From: Paenibacillus sp. FJAT-26967
GTDB lineage: Bacteria; Bacillota; Bacilli; Paenibacillales; NBRC-103111
Length of the DNA: 64,000 nt
Reading direction: 5' to 3'
Assembly (NCBI RefSeq): GCF_001541095.1
Contig: NZ_LMXH01000001.1
Coordinates: forward strand, 1,004,048 to 1,068,047
Both the position numbers and the translations under genes were made by a program. The first letter of the stretch is position 1. The number at the start of each line of letters is the position of its first letter. The notes beneath the pieces were generated by a model. It did not search any database. It was not told where the DNA came from and saw nothing but the letters and a program-made list of their open reading frames with translations. Shown piece by piece: positions 17,573 through 25,491 of this stretch.

Positions 17573-18189
17573 ACAGAACGTACCGCACTGTACTGTGGAC
17601 ATGCATTAGCTTACTTGTTCTCGTAGTGGCCGGGCGAATAGCCGTGGACCGGATCTCGGAGCAGGTGCTGCGCTCTGCCGTTTCGGAGGCGCTGGAAACT
17701 TCAAATGCCCGGCAAGCGGAGAAGGAAGGCGCGTCGTCCGTTCCACCAACTTCGGAATCTTCCGCTCCGCAAGTTCCGCCTGAGTATGGAGCGGATGCTG
17801 ATGCACCGTCTTCACACGCTCCACCGGCGTCTTCCAGTGAGGAAGACAAGAAGCGATCGGCATCTTCCGGCAAAACGGCAGGAAGCGGTAGTGACCGCGC
17901 ATCTATTTCCGCCGATGAGGCAGAGAAGGTGAGCGGGGAAATTTCCTGGAGCGAGCGGGCGAAAGTGGTCTCCGTCATGGTGAAGAGGCTGAATCCAAGC
18001 GACATGAAGCAGCTAAGTCACTTGCTGAGAGATGGCGTGTCACGCGAAGAAAAGAAAAAGGCGAAGGAGATTATTCTGACCAAACTGTCTCAGGAAGAGT
18101 ATGACGAGCTTATTGCCATTGCAAGCAAGTATGGCCTTAGCAAGGGCAAAAGCTATCAGAAATCTCTTCAAGAACAGAAGCAGGAATAA
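17569..18189 (+). CDS. Membrane-anchored protein with Ser/Pro-rich linker, function unknown
   Basis: Not recognised. The 206-residue protein begins MNRTYRTVLWTCISLLVLVV, an uncleaved-looking signal anchor, followed by about 90 residues rich in Ser, Pro, Ala and charged residues, then a helical C-terminal domain of about 75 residues with acidic and basic heptad-like character (SWSERAKVVSVMVKRL; KKAKEIILTKLSQEEYDEL). I use the ATG at 17569, four bases inside the VanZ-like gene; AGGAGG lies 14 bases upstream, rather far, so the GTG at 17554 is an alternative. The layout suggests an extracytoplasmic helical module held off the membrane by a flexible linker. Confidence 0.65.
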   Translation: MNRTYRTVLWTCISLLVLVVAGRIAVDRISEQVLRSAVSEALETSNARQAEKEGASSVPPTSESSAPQVPPEYGADADAPSSHAPPASSSEEDKKRSASSGKTAGSGSDRASISADEAEKVSGEISWSERAKVVSVMVKRLNPSDMKQLSHLLRDGVSREEKKKAKEIILTKLSQEEYDELIAIASKYGLSKGKSYQKSLQEQKQE

Positions 18190-18221
18190 TTCAAAATCGT
18201 CCAAAAATGGAGAGTGAAATG

Positions 18222-19079
18222 ATGAAAATTCGGAATAAAGCACTTGCGGCTGTTCTGATTGTGGGCTTAATGTCACCGGCGATTCCTTCCGGACAGGCTA
18301 GTGCCAAGCAAGTCGAAGCTTACGGGATTCGTGTCGATCTCGACCAGTTCGCTAATCATGTATGGGGATTTTTTAATGACTTCTTATTTCCCATTCTGAA
18401 CGGGAATGGTCCTTCCGTTCCGGCACCGAAACCAACACCTACGCCGACGCCGACGCCGACGAAGCCGACACCGGCACCAACACCTACGCCAACCAAACCA
18501 ACTCCGACTCCTGCTCCTGATAAGGAACCCGGACAAGGCTCTAATCAGCCGGGTAACGGTGGTCAACCGGGTGGCGGCACAGGCACCGGTGGCAAGGATC
18601 ACAACAGCGGCGGCAATAAAGGAAATGGCCAGGACAAGGATAAGGACAAAGACAAGGACAAGGATAAAGGCAACAACGGTAATGGAAACGGTAATGGCAA
18701 CGGCAACAACGGCAACGGCAACGGCAATGGCAATGGCAATGGCAACAACAATGGTGCGGATCGTGATAAGCGGTACGATTCAATTAATAAAGAAACCGTA
18801 CGCCAATTGCAGGCTTTGAAATCCGCTTGCCAGAGAGATCTAATGGGCTATGCGTTCCAGTTTGCCGGGGCGCAAACCACCCATGAGAAGTCGACGTTGT
18901 ATAAAGAAGCATCGGGACGATTTGCTCAGTGCGTATCCGACTTCAGAGATATTGTGAACAGCACGGAGAATACACTAAAGAGCGAGGGCTTCAGCACGGA
19001 TGTTCTGAAAGAGTACCAGCGTGAGTACGATAGCCAAATGGAGGCAGGCCGCATGTTGCTTGACTCTATTGTGAAGTAA
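18222..19079 (+). CDS. Secreted low-complexity protein with PT, KD and NG repeats, possible matrix protein
   Basis: A 286-residue secreted protein of unknown function. The start at 18222 (MKIRNKALAAVLIVGLMS...SGQASA) gives a clear signal peptide with GGAGAG seven bases upstream. After a short N-terminal domain come a Pro-Thr repeat (18430-18510), a Gly-rich part, an alternating Lys-Asp run (about 18634-18669) and an Asn-Gly run (about 18676-18756). A helical domain of about 105 residues with two cysteines (SACQRD and AQCVSD) ends the protein. The charge-patterned middle and the position at the end of the polysaccharide operon suggest a matrix or wall protein secreted together with the polymer. 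A terminator follows. Confidence 0.72.
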   Translation: MKIRNKALAAVLIVGLMSPAIPSGQASAKQVEAYGIRVDLDQFANHVWGFFNDFLFPILNGNGPSVPAPKPTPTPTPTPTKPTPAPTPTPTKPTPTPAPDKEPGQGSNQPGNGGQPGGGTGTGGKDHNSGGNKGNGQDKDKDKDKDKDKGNNGNGNGNGNGNNGNGNGNGNGNGNNNGADRDKRYDSINKETVRQLQALKSACQRDLMGYAFQFAGAQTTHEKSTLYKEASGRFAQCVSDFRDIVNSTENTLKSEGFSTDVLKEYQREYDSQMEAGRMLLDSIVK

Positions 19080-19089
19080 GATTAATGAG

Positions 19090-19122
19090 ACCGGTGACGC
19101 TATATGCGTTGCCGGTTTTTTG
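19090..19122 (+). terminator. Rho-independent terminator ending the polysaccharide operon
   Basis: ACCGGTGACGC pairs with GCGTTGCCGGT around a TATAT loop (one G-T pair) and is followed by six T residues, eleven bases after the last stop codon of the operon. Confidence 0.85.
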
Positions 19123-19213
19123 TTGTGGAGTTTATAACTGATAGGAGCAGGAGTATTGATCGAGATTTTGCTTGCTAAAATATGCGTAACTATTCTTATG
19201 TTTCTGTACTCGT

Positions 19214-19224
19214 CACATGTGGAG
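19214..19224 (+). repeat. CACATGTGGAG, candidate att core copy A
   Basis: First of three identical 11-bp copies; the others start at 23180 and 25343. It lies about 48 bases beyond the 3' end of the serine recombinase gene, the usual place of an attachment site. The flank GTGACAGTG resembles TGTACAGTG next to copy B. Confidence 0.45.
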
Positions 19225-19250
19225 GTGACAGTGAGACTTGAAAGAAAAGA

Positions 19251-19269
19251 TACAGTTCAATAAACTGTA
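19251..19269 (-). terminator. Terminator-like hairpin after the serine recombinase
   Basis: TACAGTT and AACTGTA form a 7-bp stem. Read on the minus strand it is followed by TCTTTTCTTTC, fitting weak termination of the recombinase transcript. Confidence 0.5.
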
Positions 19270-19271
19270 CC

Positions 19272-20806
19272 TTAGTTCGAGGGGAGAGGGTTGGAAAGGT
19301 TGTAGTTAATTTTAATCTTTCCATCCTCGAATACTTCGATTGTTTTGATAAGCCTTTGAAGGAATTGCTTTAGTACCTGCTCATCGTCAATGTCAAGATC
19401 TATGAAGCGTTCAACTTCCTTCCTAAAGGCTTCTTTACGTTCAGCGAGGTTATTTCCTTCTTCTAAGGCTACGATGAGGTTAGCCTTTTTATCCATTAGT
19501 TCTTGCTGTTGTTGGGCGTTACGCTCGTTCTGATGCTTGAATTGCTCTGCTGTAATAGTTCCATCTACATGGAGAGTAAGCAACTTATCAAACCGTTTGT
19601 CCAATTCTCCTAACTGCTTATTGACTCTTTTAAGTTCCTTTTGCAAGTCAGAGTCCGAAGCCACCGCTTTTTCTTCCGCGATTCCGTAAAGGTTCTCTAT
19701 CATCACGTTATCCCTAATCAATGATTTAAGGTCGCCTTTAACTGATCGTAGCAAGATTTTTTCCTCAATAATGTGTGAGGAGCAGTAGGAGGATGTGTAC
19801 TTGACATAGCCGCCACAAACGTATGCACCTTTTCGTCTGTCAGGTTTGAAGTGCATTCCACTTCCGCAATCAGGGCATTTGACGATATACGAGAACAGGC
19901 TTTCCTTGCCGTTGCTCTTATGCTTGCCCCTCTTTTTCATCAGTTCCTGAACTGCGTTAAAGTCATCCTCAGAGATAAGAGCAGGATGGGCATTCTCAAT
20001 AACAACTTGTTCTTCTTCTTTAATCTTACGCCTTATTTTGTATGTTTCAGATGCGGCTAGAATCCCTGTCGTTTCTTCTCTATGGTAAACTTGTTTTCCA
20101 GTATACACGGGATTGGTTAGGATGCCCTTAATGGAGTTCTGATGCCATCTAGTACCTCCATTTGCCGCCCCTGATGTGGCTCTTGGAGTCGGAACACCTC
20201 TACGCATGAGAAGATTACCGATACTAAACATCCCCAACCTTCGTGAAGATAAAGTCTGAAAATCTCCTTTACGATAGGAGCGGCTGATTCCTCTATCTCC
20301 AACTTTTTAGTGACGGAATTGGTGCAGTAACCAAATGGTGCTACCGAAACAATACGTTTTCCTTGGTTTGCACTGGATTTTAGCCCCCACTTAATTTTGT
20401 TGGATAGGCTTGAGTTTTCCTCTTCTGCTAAAATTGCCTTTAGATGGAACATCAACCTGCTTTTGCTAGTATCGGTATCGTAGCCATCCTCCGGCAAGAT
20501 AAGGCGAATAGAGGAGCCCTCTAATTGATGTGCGAGTTCTAAGCTTTGTAAGGTATTCCGCCCCAAACGAGAAACCGATTTTGCGATGACAACATTAAAT
20601 TTCTTCTTCTTGGCGTCAGTGAGCAATCGTAAAATCTCGGTTCGGTTCTTCATACCGGAACCACTTATTCCATTGTCAATGTACCTTTCAACAACTGTAA
20701 AACCTTGCTCCCTAGCAATATTTTCGGCTAAAGCAATTTGGTTTTGCAAGCTGTTCTTCTGTTCTTCTCTTCGTGTACTAACTCTAGCATAGATAACACA
20801 ATTCAT
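19272..20806 (-). pseudogene. Large serine recombinase, frameshifted
   Basis: Site-specific recombinase of the large serine family. The N-terminal part begins MNCVIYARVSTRREEQ with the nucleophilic serine in ARVS and includes SVSRLGRNTLQSLELA. The C-terminal part has the recombinase domain, a zinc ribbon (CPDCGSGM, then YVCGG and YCSSHII), a coiled-coil stretch and the DIDDEQVLKQFLQRLI tail typical of such enzymes. The halves are in different frames. The reading LYLHEGWG should continue into MFSIGNLLMRRG, and one base is missing near 20230. GGAAGGAG precedes the ATG, and the start overlaps the stop of the small companion gene. Unless this is a sequencing error, the enzyme is inactive. Confidence 0.85.
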
Positions 20807-20954
20807 TATTCCGCCACTCCTTCCGATTTTGAAGGAATGACATCTGCTCTATCATTATCGTACTTTTTGGCGTCTATAGTGTCAATCTGATGGCTTAGAA
20901 TGGCAGAGTATCTTCAAGAGTTGCTGTTCCGGTAAATGCTCGCTCAATTTTCAT
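20806..20954 (-). pseudogene. Small companion gene of the serine recombinase, frameshifted
   Basis: On the minus strand GGGAGGGGAAACAAA precedes an ATG at 20954 that reads MKIERAFTGTATLEDTL and then hits a stop. Shifting by one base continues it as AILSHQIDTIDAKKYDNDRA to a TAA that overlaps the recombinase ATG as TAATG. Short genes of this look, coupled to a large serine recombinase, occur in other Firmicutes elements as far as I recall; their role is not known to me. One base is missing near 20904, the same type of lesion as in the recombinase. Confidence 0.6.
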
Positions 20955-21024
20955 TTTGTTTCCCCTCCCAAAGTAGCCATCGTTCTATGGTGGGAAGGTG
21001 TTGCGATTAATGTGTTTACTCCCC

Positions 21025-21054
21025 TTGACCTATTCCATTTTTTAGAAGTATAGT
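21025..21054 (+). promoter_or_regulatory. SigA-type promoter for the APH-like gene
   Basis: TTGACC and TATAGT are separated by 18 bases and lie about 47 bases upstream of the TTG start codon at 21101. Both hexamers are one mismatch from consensus. Confidence 0.6.
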
Positions 21055-21100
21055 ACTGTTTGCGAACGTGTTCATAAGCTAATTTCGGGGAGGTGTAAGT

Positions 21101-22108
21101 TTGGATAAGACACAATTACTGCAAAAGGCAATAAAACAGTATGGGATAAATCCTACTAGTCTAGTGATTGAAAATGAACTTCAACCTAATAGTTGGCATG
21201 GGGATTTACATTTCAAAATCCATGTGGATAAGAAATCTTATTCAGCAAGATTTATTGGAAATAATCGTTACGAAACGGACGTATTTATTAAACTATCAGA
21301 TGAAGTTCTGACTGAACAAATGAAATTTTGTAAATACCTTCTTAATTCCGGTAGCCCTTTTATGGAACATGTGTCAACTGGTAAGGGAGAACCGTTTACA
21401 TCGGTAAAAGATGTAGACAAAGAATGGAAATTGGTACTCTTCGAGTGGATTCAAGGTGAACATCTTACTCATTGTACGGAATCCATAGCAGGAAAATTTG
21501 GTGCTTTTGCACGAAGGATACATAACATATCATCGAAATTCGAGACTGTGGTTTTTCCTAAAGAGTCACATAGTAAAGGTCATGAACATTTTTACAATTT
21601 ACTTTGTAATCATGCTGAATCATCTAAATTTTCACCCCCCACAAACGAATTATTAAAAAGTTACTTAAATGAAGTTGAATATCATAAAGACAAAGCCAAG
21701 ACTGATTCTTATGAATATATAGTTCAGTCTGACTTAAATCCACTAAATATTCTTTGGAATGAAGCTGAGGAGATTATTGGTGTTGTTGATTTCGAGTCAA
21801 TAACTTACACGGATAGGGTGGAGGGGCTAGCATGGTTAGTAAAATGGTACTCAAGAACTCATGGAATCGCATCTCATGAAATGTCTCCAATTCTTGCAAA
21901 ATCAGTACTACGGGGATATGGTGCAGAAGAATTACTCTCACAAAGAGATTTTGAGCGACTTCCTTCATTGTTATGGTTAACTGGATGTTTGAATTGGAAT
22001 TTTACTGCCAAGACAATTGAGTTAATAAAGAACAATGAAGATACTCTTCTGAAAGAACATTTAGTAAAGTATTTTAAGCGAGGAGAAATACTGCTTTCAC
22101 TTATATGA
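21101..22108 (+). CDS. APH-like phosphotransferase family protein
   Basis: A 335-residue protein of the aminoglycoside phosphotransferase/choline kinase-like fold. The catalytic loop reads YIVQSDLNPLNILW near residue 209, where the usual first residue His is Gln but the catalytic Asp and the Asn are present. The metal-binding GVVDFES follows near 226. The N-terminal beta-rich lobe is present. It starts at TTG with GGGGAGGTG in good position. Such proteins act on antibiotics or on small metabolites; nothing here fixes the substrate, so resistance should not be assumed. It is AT-rich like the element around it and probably cargo. Confidence 0.75.
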   Translation: MDKTQLLQKAIKQYGINPTSLVIENELQPNSWHGDLHFKIHVDKKSYSARFIGNNRYETDVFIKLSDEVLTEQMKFCKYLLNSGSPFMEHVSTGKGEPFTSVKDVDKEWKLVLFEWIQGEHLTHCTESIAGKFGAFARRIHNISSKFETVVFPKESHSKGHEHFYNLLCNHAESSKFSPPTNELLKSYLNEVEYHKDKAKTDSYEYIVQSDLNPLNILWNEAEEIIGVVDFESITYTDRVEGLAWLVKWYSRTHGIASHEMSPILAKSVLRGYGAEELLSQRDFERLPSLLWLTGCLNWNFTAKTIELIKNNEDTLLKEHLVKYFKRGEILLSLI

Positions 22109-22588
22109 TGTTTATCCTCCCCCCTCCGGGGGGTTACTTATTCTAGTGGTCGCTCCGCTCGGGGCTGTCGCCTTGATTTTTAGATTATATTTAATGGAAA
22201 CACAGGTGGGTAAGGAAACATTATTCCCCCTAATGGGGTGGGGGAAAGGAAAACACATGTGGGTTTAGGTTTCCTACATGACATATGACGTGCTCAGGTA
22301 CGGCTTTACCACGTGCATAATAAAATGCTCTGTCATGAATCCCTCGCCATATGGCGACCGTGACGGGGCTACAAATCATTGTAGTATCTGAGGATGAAGC
22401 ACAACTTCAATACAAACTACCTGTCCATCTAACGGGGCAACACCTACTTGTGAACGCAGGGGCGGTTATTTTACGTGTGCTACCGCAAAGCCACGGGTAA
22501 AGAAATACATATGTAGTTGTTCAATGGAGTTCCATTGTAGCCATCGTAGCGAGGCTTTTTTAAGTTGCGATTATTCATGTTGAATCCC
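22109..22588 (+). other. 480-bp non-coding stretch with hairpins
   Basis: No open frame with a convincing start was found. CCCCCC-TCC-GGGGGG at 22119-22133 is a strong GC hairpin 10 bases after the APH-like gene, without a T-run. AGCC...GGCT followed by six T residues at about 22545-22562 is a weaker terminator-like element on the plus strand. The rest reads like decayed element sequence. Confidence 0.4.
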
Positions 22589-22771
22589 TTAGATTCTTCT
22601 AGGCTGTCGTACATACTTCAATACCTCTTGAGGTTCCATCCTCCATACTCCGCCCACTTTGTAGGCTAGCAGTACCCCTTCATATATCTTTCTGTAAATT
22701 GTACGCGGGTAAACGTTTAGGTAGTAAGCGGCTTCATCAATCGTCATCAACCTATCGTTTTGGATTATCAT
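22589..22771 (-). CDS. Excisionase-like helix-turn-helix protein
   Basis: A 60-residue DNA-binding protein of the MerR-like HTH_17/excisionase group: TIDEAAYYLNVYPRTIYRKI is the helix-turn-helix, followed by the wing region VGGVWRMEPQEVLKYV. GAAGGAG precedes the ATG by eight bases. Proteins of this type act as recombination directionality factors or as small regulators in integrative elements. Its place between two serine recombinase genes supports a role in element biology. Serine recombinases do not use classical tyrosine-integrase excisionases, so a regulatory role is equally likely. Confidence 0.75.
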   Translation of the reverse strand: MIIQNDRLMTIDEAAYYLNVYPRTIYRKIYEGVLLAYKVGGVWRMEPQEVLKYVRQPRRI

Positions 22772-22853
22772 GTTATCAACTCCTTCAATATTGGTCGATT
22801 ACATTATAAGAAGTGGATTGTCATGAAATAACAAATGATGGTTAAAGATTTCA

Positions 22854-22988
22854 ATGGCATATATCTGTAAAAAATGCGAGAAAACGAAGGTAACATTTCA
22901 AGACTATATAATGGAGGTATCTAGTGATTTTGGGGTTGATATTAAGTTGCGGATTGTCGAAAGTAGGTTATACAATTCAACTTATTGA
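22854..22988 (+). CDS. Possible small CxxC protein, 44 residues
   Basis: ATG at 22854 opens a short frame beginning MAYICKKCEKTKVTF, with a single CxxC knuckle as in many small phage or element proteins. Only a weak purine stretch precedes the start and there is no second cysteine pair in the product, so it may be a remnant or chance. Confidence 0.3.
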   Translation: MAYICKKCEKTKVTFQDYIMEVSSDFGVDIKLRIVESRLYNSTY

Positions 22989-23179
22989 GCTACATTCATA
23001 ATATATTTGAAAAAATATTATGCGGAGCTAACGAGGGTAAACTCTGTGGAACACGGGATAATCGATTCATCAGGCACTGGGTGGGGGTATAATAGAATGT
23101 GAAGGAGCGGCTTATTTCAGCCGCCCAATCAAGAGCAAATGCCATTCCAGTGTTAAGGTTGTACTCCCTGTCAACTCCA

Positions 23180-23190
23180 CACATGTGGAG
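23180..23190 (+). repeat. CACATGTGGAG, candidate att core copy B
   Basis: Middle copy of the 11-bp repeat. It sits 14 bases beyond the stop codon of the second recombinase remnant, the same arrangement as copy A with the first recombinase. Confidence 0.45.
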
Positions 23191-23203
23191 TGTACAGTGT
23201 TAC

Positions 23204-23875
23204 TTAAATGGAAAGGGGCTTCTGATTAAGCCCCTTGCAGTAATCACCCATTCCCTGAGGGTGGGCGATGTTGTAGTGAATTTTGATAGTACCGTTTTGA
23301 TGAACTTCTATCTTCTGAATGACCTGATGAAGCAGTTGTTTAAGGACTTGCTCGTCATCAATGTCACGCTGTGCAAACAACGCAATTTTCTTCTATTGCT
23401 CTTCCGTGTCTTTTTGTGTTTCGAGAACGGACTCCAATTCCGCTTTGCGTTTGGCAAGAGCTTGTTGTTCTTTCTGATTCAGTCGATTTTGAGCAGTAAA
23501 CTGTTCAAGGGTAAGAGCCTGATTGGAGAAGAGAGTTATAAGCCCCTGAACATTCTTCTATAGCTGTTCTTGTTGTTTATTCAGTTTGTTTAACTCTTTG
23601 ATTAGAGCGGATTGTTTTAGACCAACATTCCCTTTCACAGCATCGAATAGCCTATCCAATCTGACATTACTGTTAATCAATTCCTTGAGGTCATTCTTCA
23701 CAGCCGCGAGTAACGTATCATACCCGATGACGTGAGAAGAACAGAATGCTTTCCCACGTTTCACGTAACCACAACAGACATACGCTCCGTTCTGCTTCTT
23801 TAGCCTATCCTTACGATATGTCATACCCTGCCCACAATCAGGACACAGCATAAGGTGTGCGAATAGACTTTCTTG
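23204..23875 (-). pseudogene. Second large serine recombinase, 5'-truncated with two in-frame TAG codons
   Basis: Minus-strand remnant related to the first recombinase. From its truncated end it reads ESLFAHLMLCPDCGQGM (zinc ribbon), YVCCGYVKRGKAFCSSHVIG, then coiled-coil sequence to NKQQEQL. A TAG at about 23561 interrupts it, the same frame continues through LTLEQFTAQNRLNQKEQQAL, a second TAG occurs at about 23390, and the frame goes on to RDIDDEQVLKQLLHQVIQK and HQNGTIKIHYNIAHPQ. It closes with TAA at 23204. The catalytic N-terminal domain is absent. A GGGGCTT/AAGCCCC hairpin at 23213-23236 lies in the last codons. Clearly dead. Confidence 0.85.
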
Positions 23876-24363
23876 ATACCGAGAAGGCAAGCGGTGGCAA
23901 AGATGACCGCCCCGAACTAGCTAAGGCGTTGGAGATGTTACGTGAAGGGGATACCTTTATAGTTTACAAACTTGACCGTTTGGCACGTTCGACATTGAAG
24001 CTAATCGAGACCCTTGATCTGCTAAACAAGAAGGACGTTGAGTTCGTAAGCCTGTCTGATAACATAGACACATCTACTGCGGCAGGAAAAGCTATGTTCG
24101 GAATGATGGCGGTATTCGCGGAGTTTGAGAAGTCAATCATTCGGGAACGCACAATAGCAGGGCTTGAATCCGCTAAAGCACGCGGGCGGAAGGGCGGTCG
24201 CCCTATGACGGATAAGAAGAAACTAGACCAAGCAATCAAGCTACATGAGGGCGGAGAATTTACGGTAACACAAATTGAGAAAATGACGGGAGTAAGCAAA
24301 GGTTCGCTTTACCGAGAACTTAATCGCAGGAAGCAAGCAACAAAAGCAACTGAGACAGTTTAA
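23871..24363 (+). pseudogene. Serine resolvase/invertase, N-terminally truncated
   Basis: The frame begins within a resolvase domain: DTEKASGGKDDRPELAKALEML, then YKLDRLARSTLKLIETLDLL, the helix-E-like FAEFEKSIIRERTIAGLESA and a C-terminal helix-turn-helix (FTVTQIEKMTGVSKGSLYREL). The first 40 or so residues with the catalytic serine (normally in ARVSTxxQ) are missing. The open frame does extend to a GTG at 23857, but those bases belong to the oppositely oriented recombinase remnant. A Tn3/Hin-type small serine recombinase was broken here. The DNA-binding domain is intact, so a truncated product could still bind sites. Confidence 0.82.
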
Positions 24364-24400
24364 GAGCCACTATAGGGCTGTATAAGGAACTGATTGGAGA

Positions 24401-24428
24401 AGAGCCACCCCAAAAAGGCGGTTCTTTT
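24401..24428 (+). terminator. Terminator after the truncated resolvase
   Basis: AGAGCCACC and GGCGGTTCT form a hairpin (with a mismatch and G-T pairing) around CCAAAAA, ending in TTTT, 38 bases after the resolvase stop. Confidence 0.6.
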
Positions 24429-24644
24429 CATATGCCTTAGGCTAAAAAAGACCCTACCCAGTGCCTAGTGAATTGCTTTTTGCCGTACAAAATTTTCCTC
24501 AATGCAATGGTACTTACATCCAAAACGAACAAAGAGTTTGTGCATTCTCCTTGTGTACCAGTATATGGTATTATGACTGTGACTACATTAAAGTGTTCAA
24601 GGGACAGAGGGGAAATACGAATATTACGTTGGGGAGGTTACAGT

Positions 24645-25187
24645 ATGATTTATGTAGTTCGACACGGACAAACAGATTTGAACAAAGAGAGAAGACTCCA
24701 AGGAAGACTAGGGTTGCCATTAAATGAACTAGGTATCAATCAAGCGGAACTTCTAAGGGATAAACTTAAGAATATAAAATTTGACTACGTCTTTACTTCC
24801 CCACAAGAAAGAGCTATCCAAACTGCTGAGATTGCTACAGGTGCTAAAGCAATAATTGATATGAGACTAGATGTATTCGATTTAGGTGAAGCCGATGGAT
24901 TAAAAAAAAGCGATGTAAAAATGGTCGGAGTAGTACCTGATGCGAGTGTTTATAAAGGCGTTGAAGAAATTAAGACCTACATATCAAGAGTCTTCAACTT
25001 TATGAATGAACTTGAAGATAAATACAGCTTAAAAAATGTTAATATTTTAATATCAGGTCACAGATGTACTACTGGTTGTATTGGGGCTTATTTTGAAGGT
25101 ATTCCCGAAGACGGGAATATTTTAAGATTCTCATCTGACAACGGACACTACAAAGAATATATTTTCAATTCGATTCCAAAAAACTAA
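24645..25187 (+). CDS. Histidine phosphatase family protein (phosphoglycerate mutase-like)
   Basis: 180 residues with the family signature VRHGQTDLNKERRLQG at the N terminus (RHG motif with the phospho-accepting His) and the second catalytic His in ISGHRCTTG near residue 147; FTSPQERAIQTAEIA is also typical. The ATG at 24645 has GGGGAGG seven bases before it; the frame is open further upstream but lacks support. Substrates of this family range from sugar phosphates to nucleotides and cannot be predicted. It lies within the putative second element, before att-like copy C, so it may be cargo. Confidence 0.85.
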   Translation: MIYVVRHGQTDLNKERRLQGRLGLPLNELGINQAELLRDKLKNIKFDYVFTSPQERAIQTAEIATGAKAIIDMRLDVFDLGEADGLKKSDVKMVGVVPDASVYKGVEEIKTYISRVFNFMNELEDKYSLKNVNILISGHRCTTGCIGAYFEGIPEDGNILRFSSDNGHYKEYIFNSIPKN

Positions 25188-25342
25188 TTCTTGTACTGGT
25201 AATTAATCACTTTTAGTCGATAAAAAACCGCCTAATTATCGAAGCGGATTAGTTCTTAGTTCAACCTATGACAATATTCAAATTTACTAGAGCAAACACA
25301 TTCTTACGGACACATTCATGTATGTTGTCACTGTCTGCTCAT

Positions 25343-25353
25343 CACATGTGGAG
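25343..25353 (+). repeat. CACATGTGGAG, candidate att core copy C
   Basis: Third copy of the 11-bp repeat, on the right of the putative element pair with no recombinase beside it, as expected for a right-hand att site. Confidence 0.45.
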
Positions 25354-25360
25354 TGTGTAA

Positions 25361-25405
25361 TATGGATGGAATGGGGGAGCGAGCCTAAATAGGCTACGCT
25401 CCTTG
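25361..25405 (+). repeat. Structured repeat, copy 1
   Basis: GGAATGGGGGAGCGAGCC-TAAATA-GGCTACGCTCC: a stem-loop whose sequence recurs with compensated changes at 43211-43260. It lies between the phosphatase and WYL regulator genes in a 304-base gap that also holds att-like copy C and a weak CCGC/GCGG hairpin near 25226. Confidence 0.55.
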
Positions 25406-25491
25406 TTATATGAAATGTATAATTAACTTAATACACTTAAAATGCTTGTTAGAAGTTAAGTATAGTGGTAATCAAAGGTGAGGGTTATGTT

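Noticed and set aside
18384-18819. Alternative frames over the PT/KD/NG repeat region
   Set aside because: Simple repeats keep all frames open; only the frame with the signal peptide and non-repetitive ends is credible.
19851-20060. Plus-strand frame inside the serine recombinase
   Set aside because: Antisense of a conserved zinc-ribbon coding region, with no independent support.
22255-22266. ACACATGTGGGT as a fourth att-like copy
   Set aside because: It shares only CACATGTGG with the 11-bp repeat and has no recombinase or cargo boundary beside it.
23099-23563. Plus-strand 154-codon frame
   Set aside because: It is the reverse complement of the second recombinase remnant; the minus-strand reading aligns with the first recombinase.
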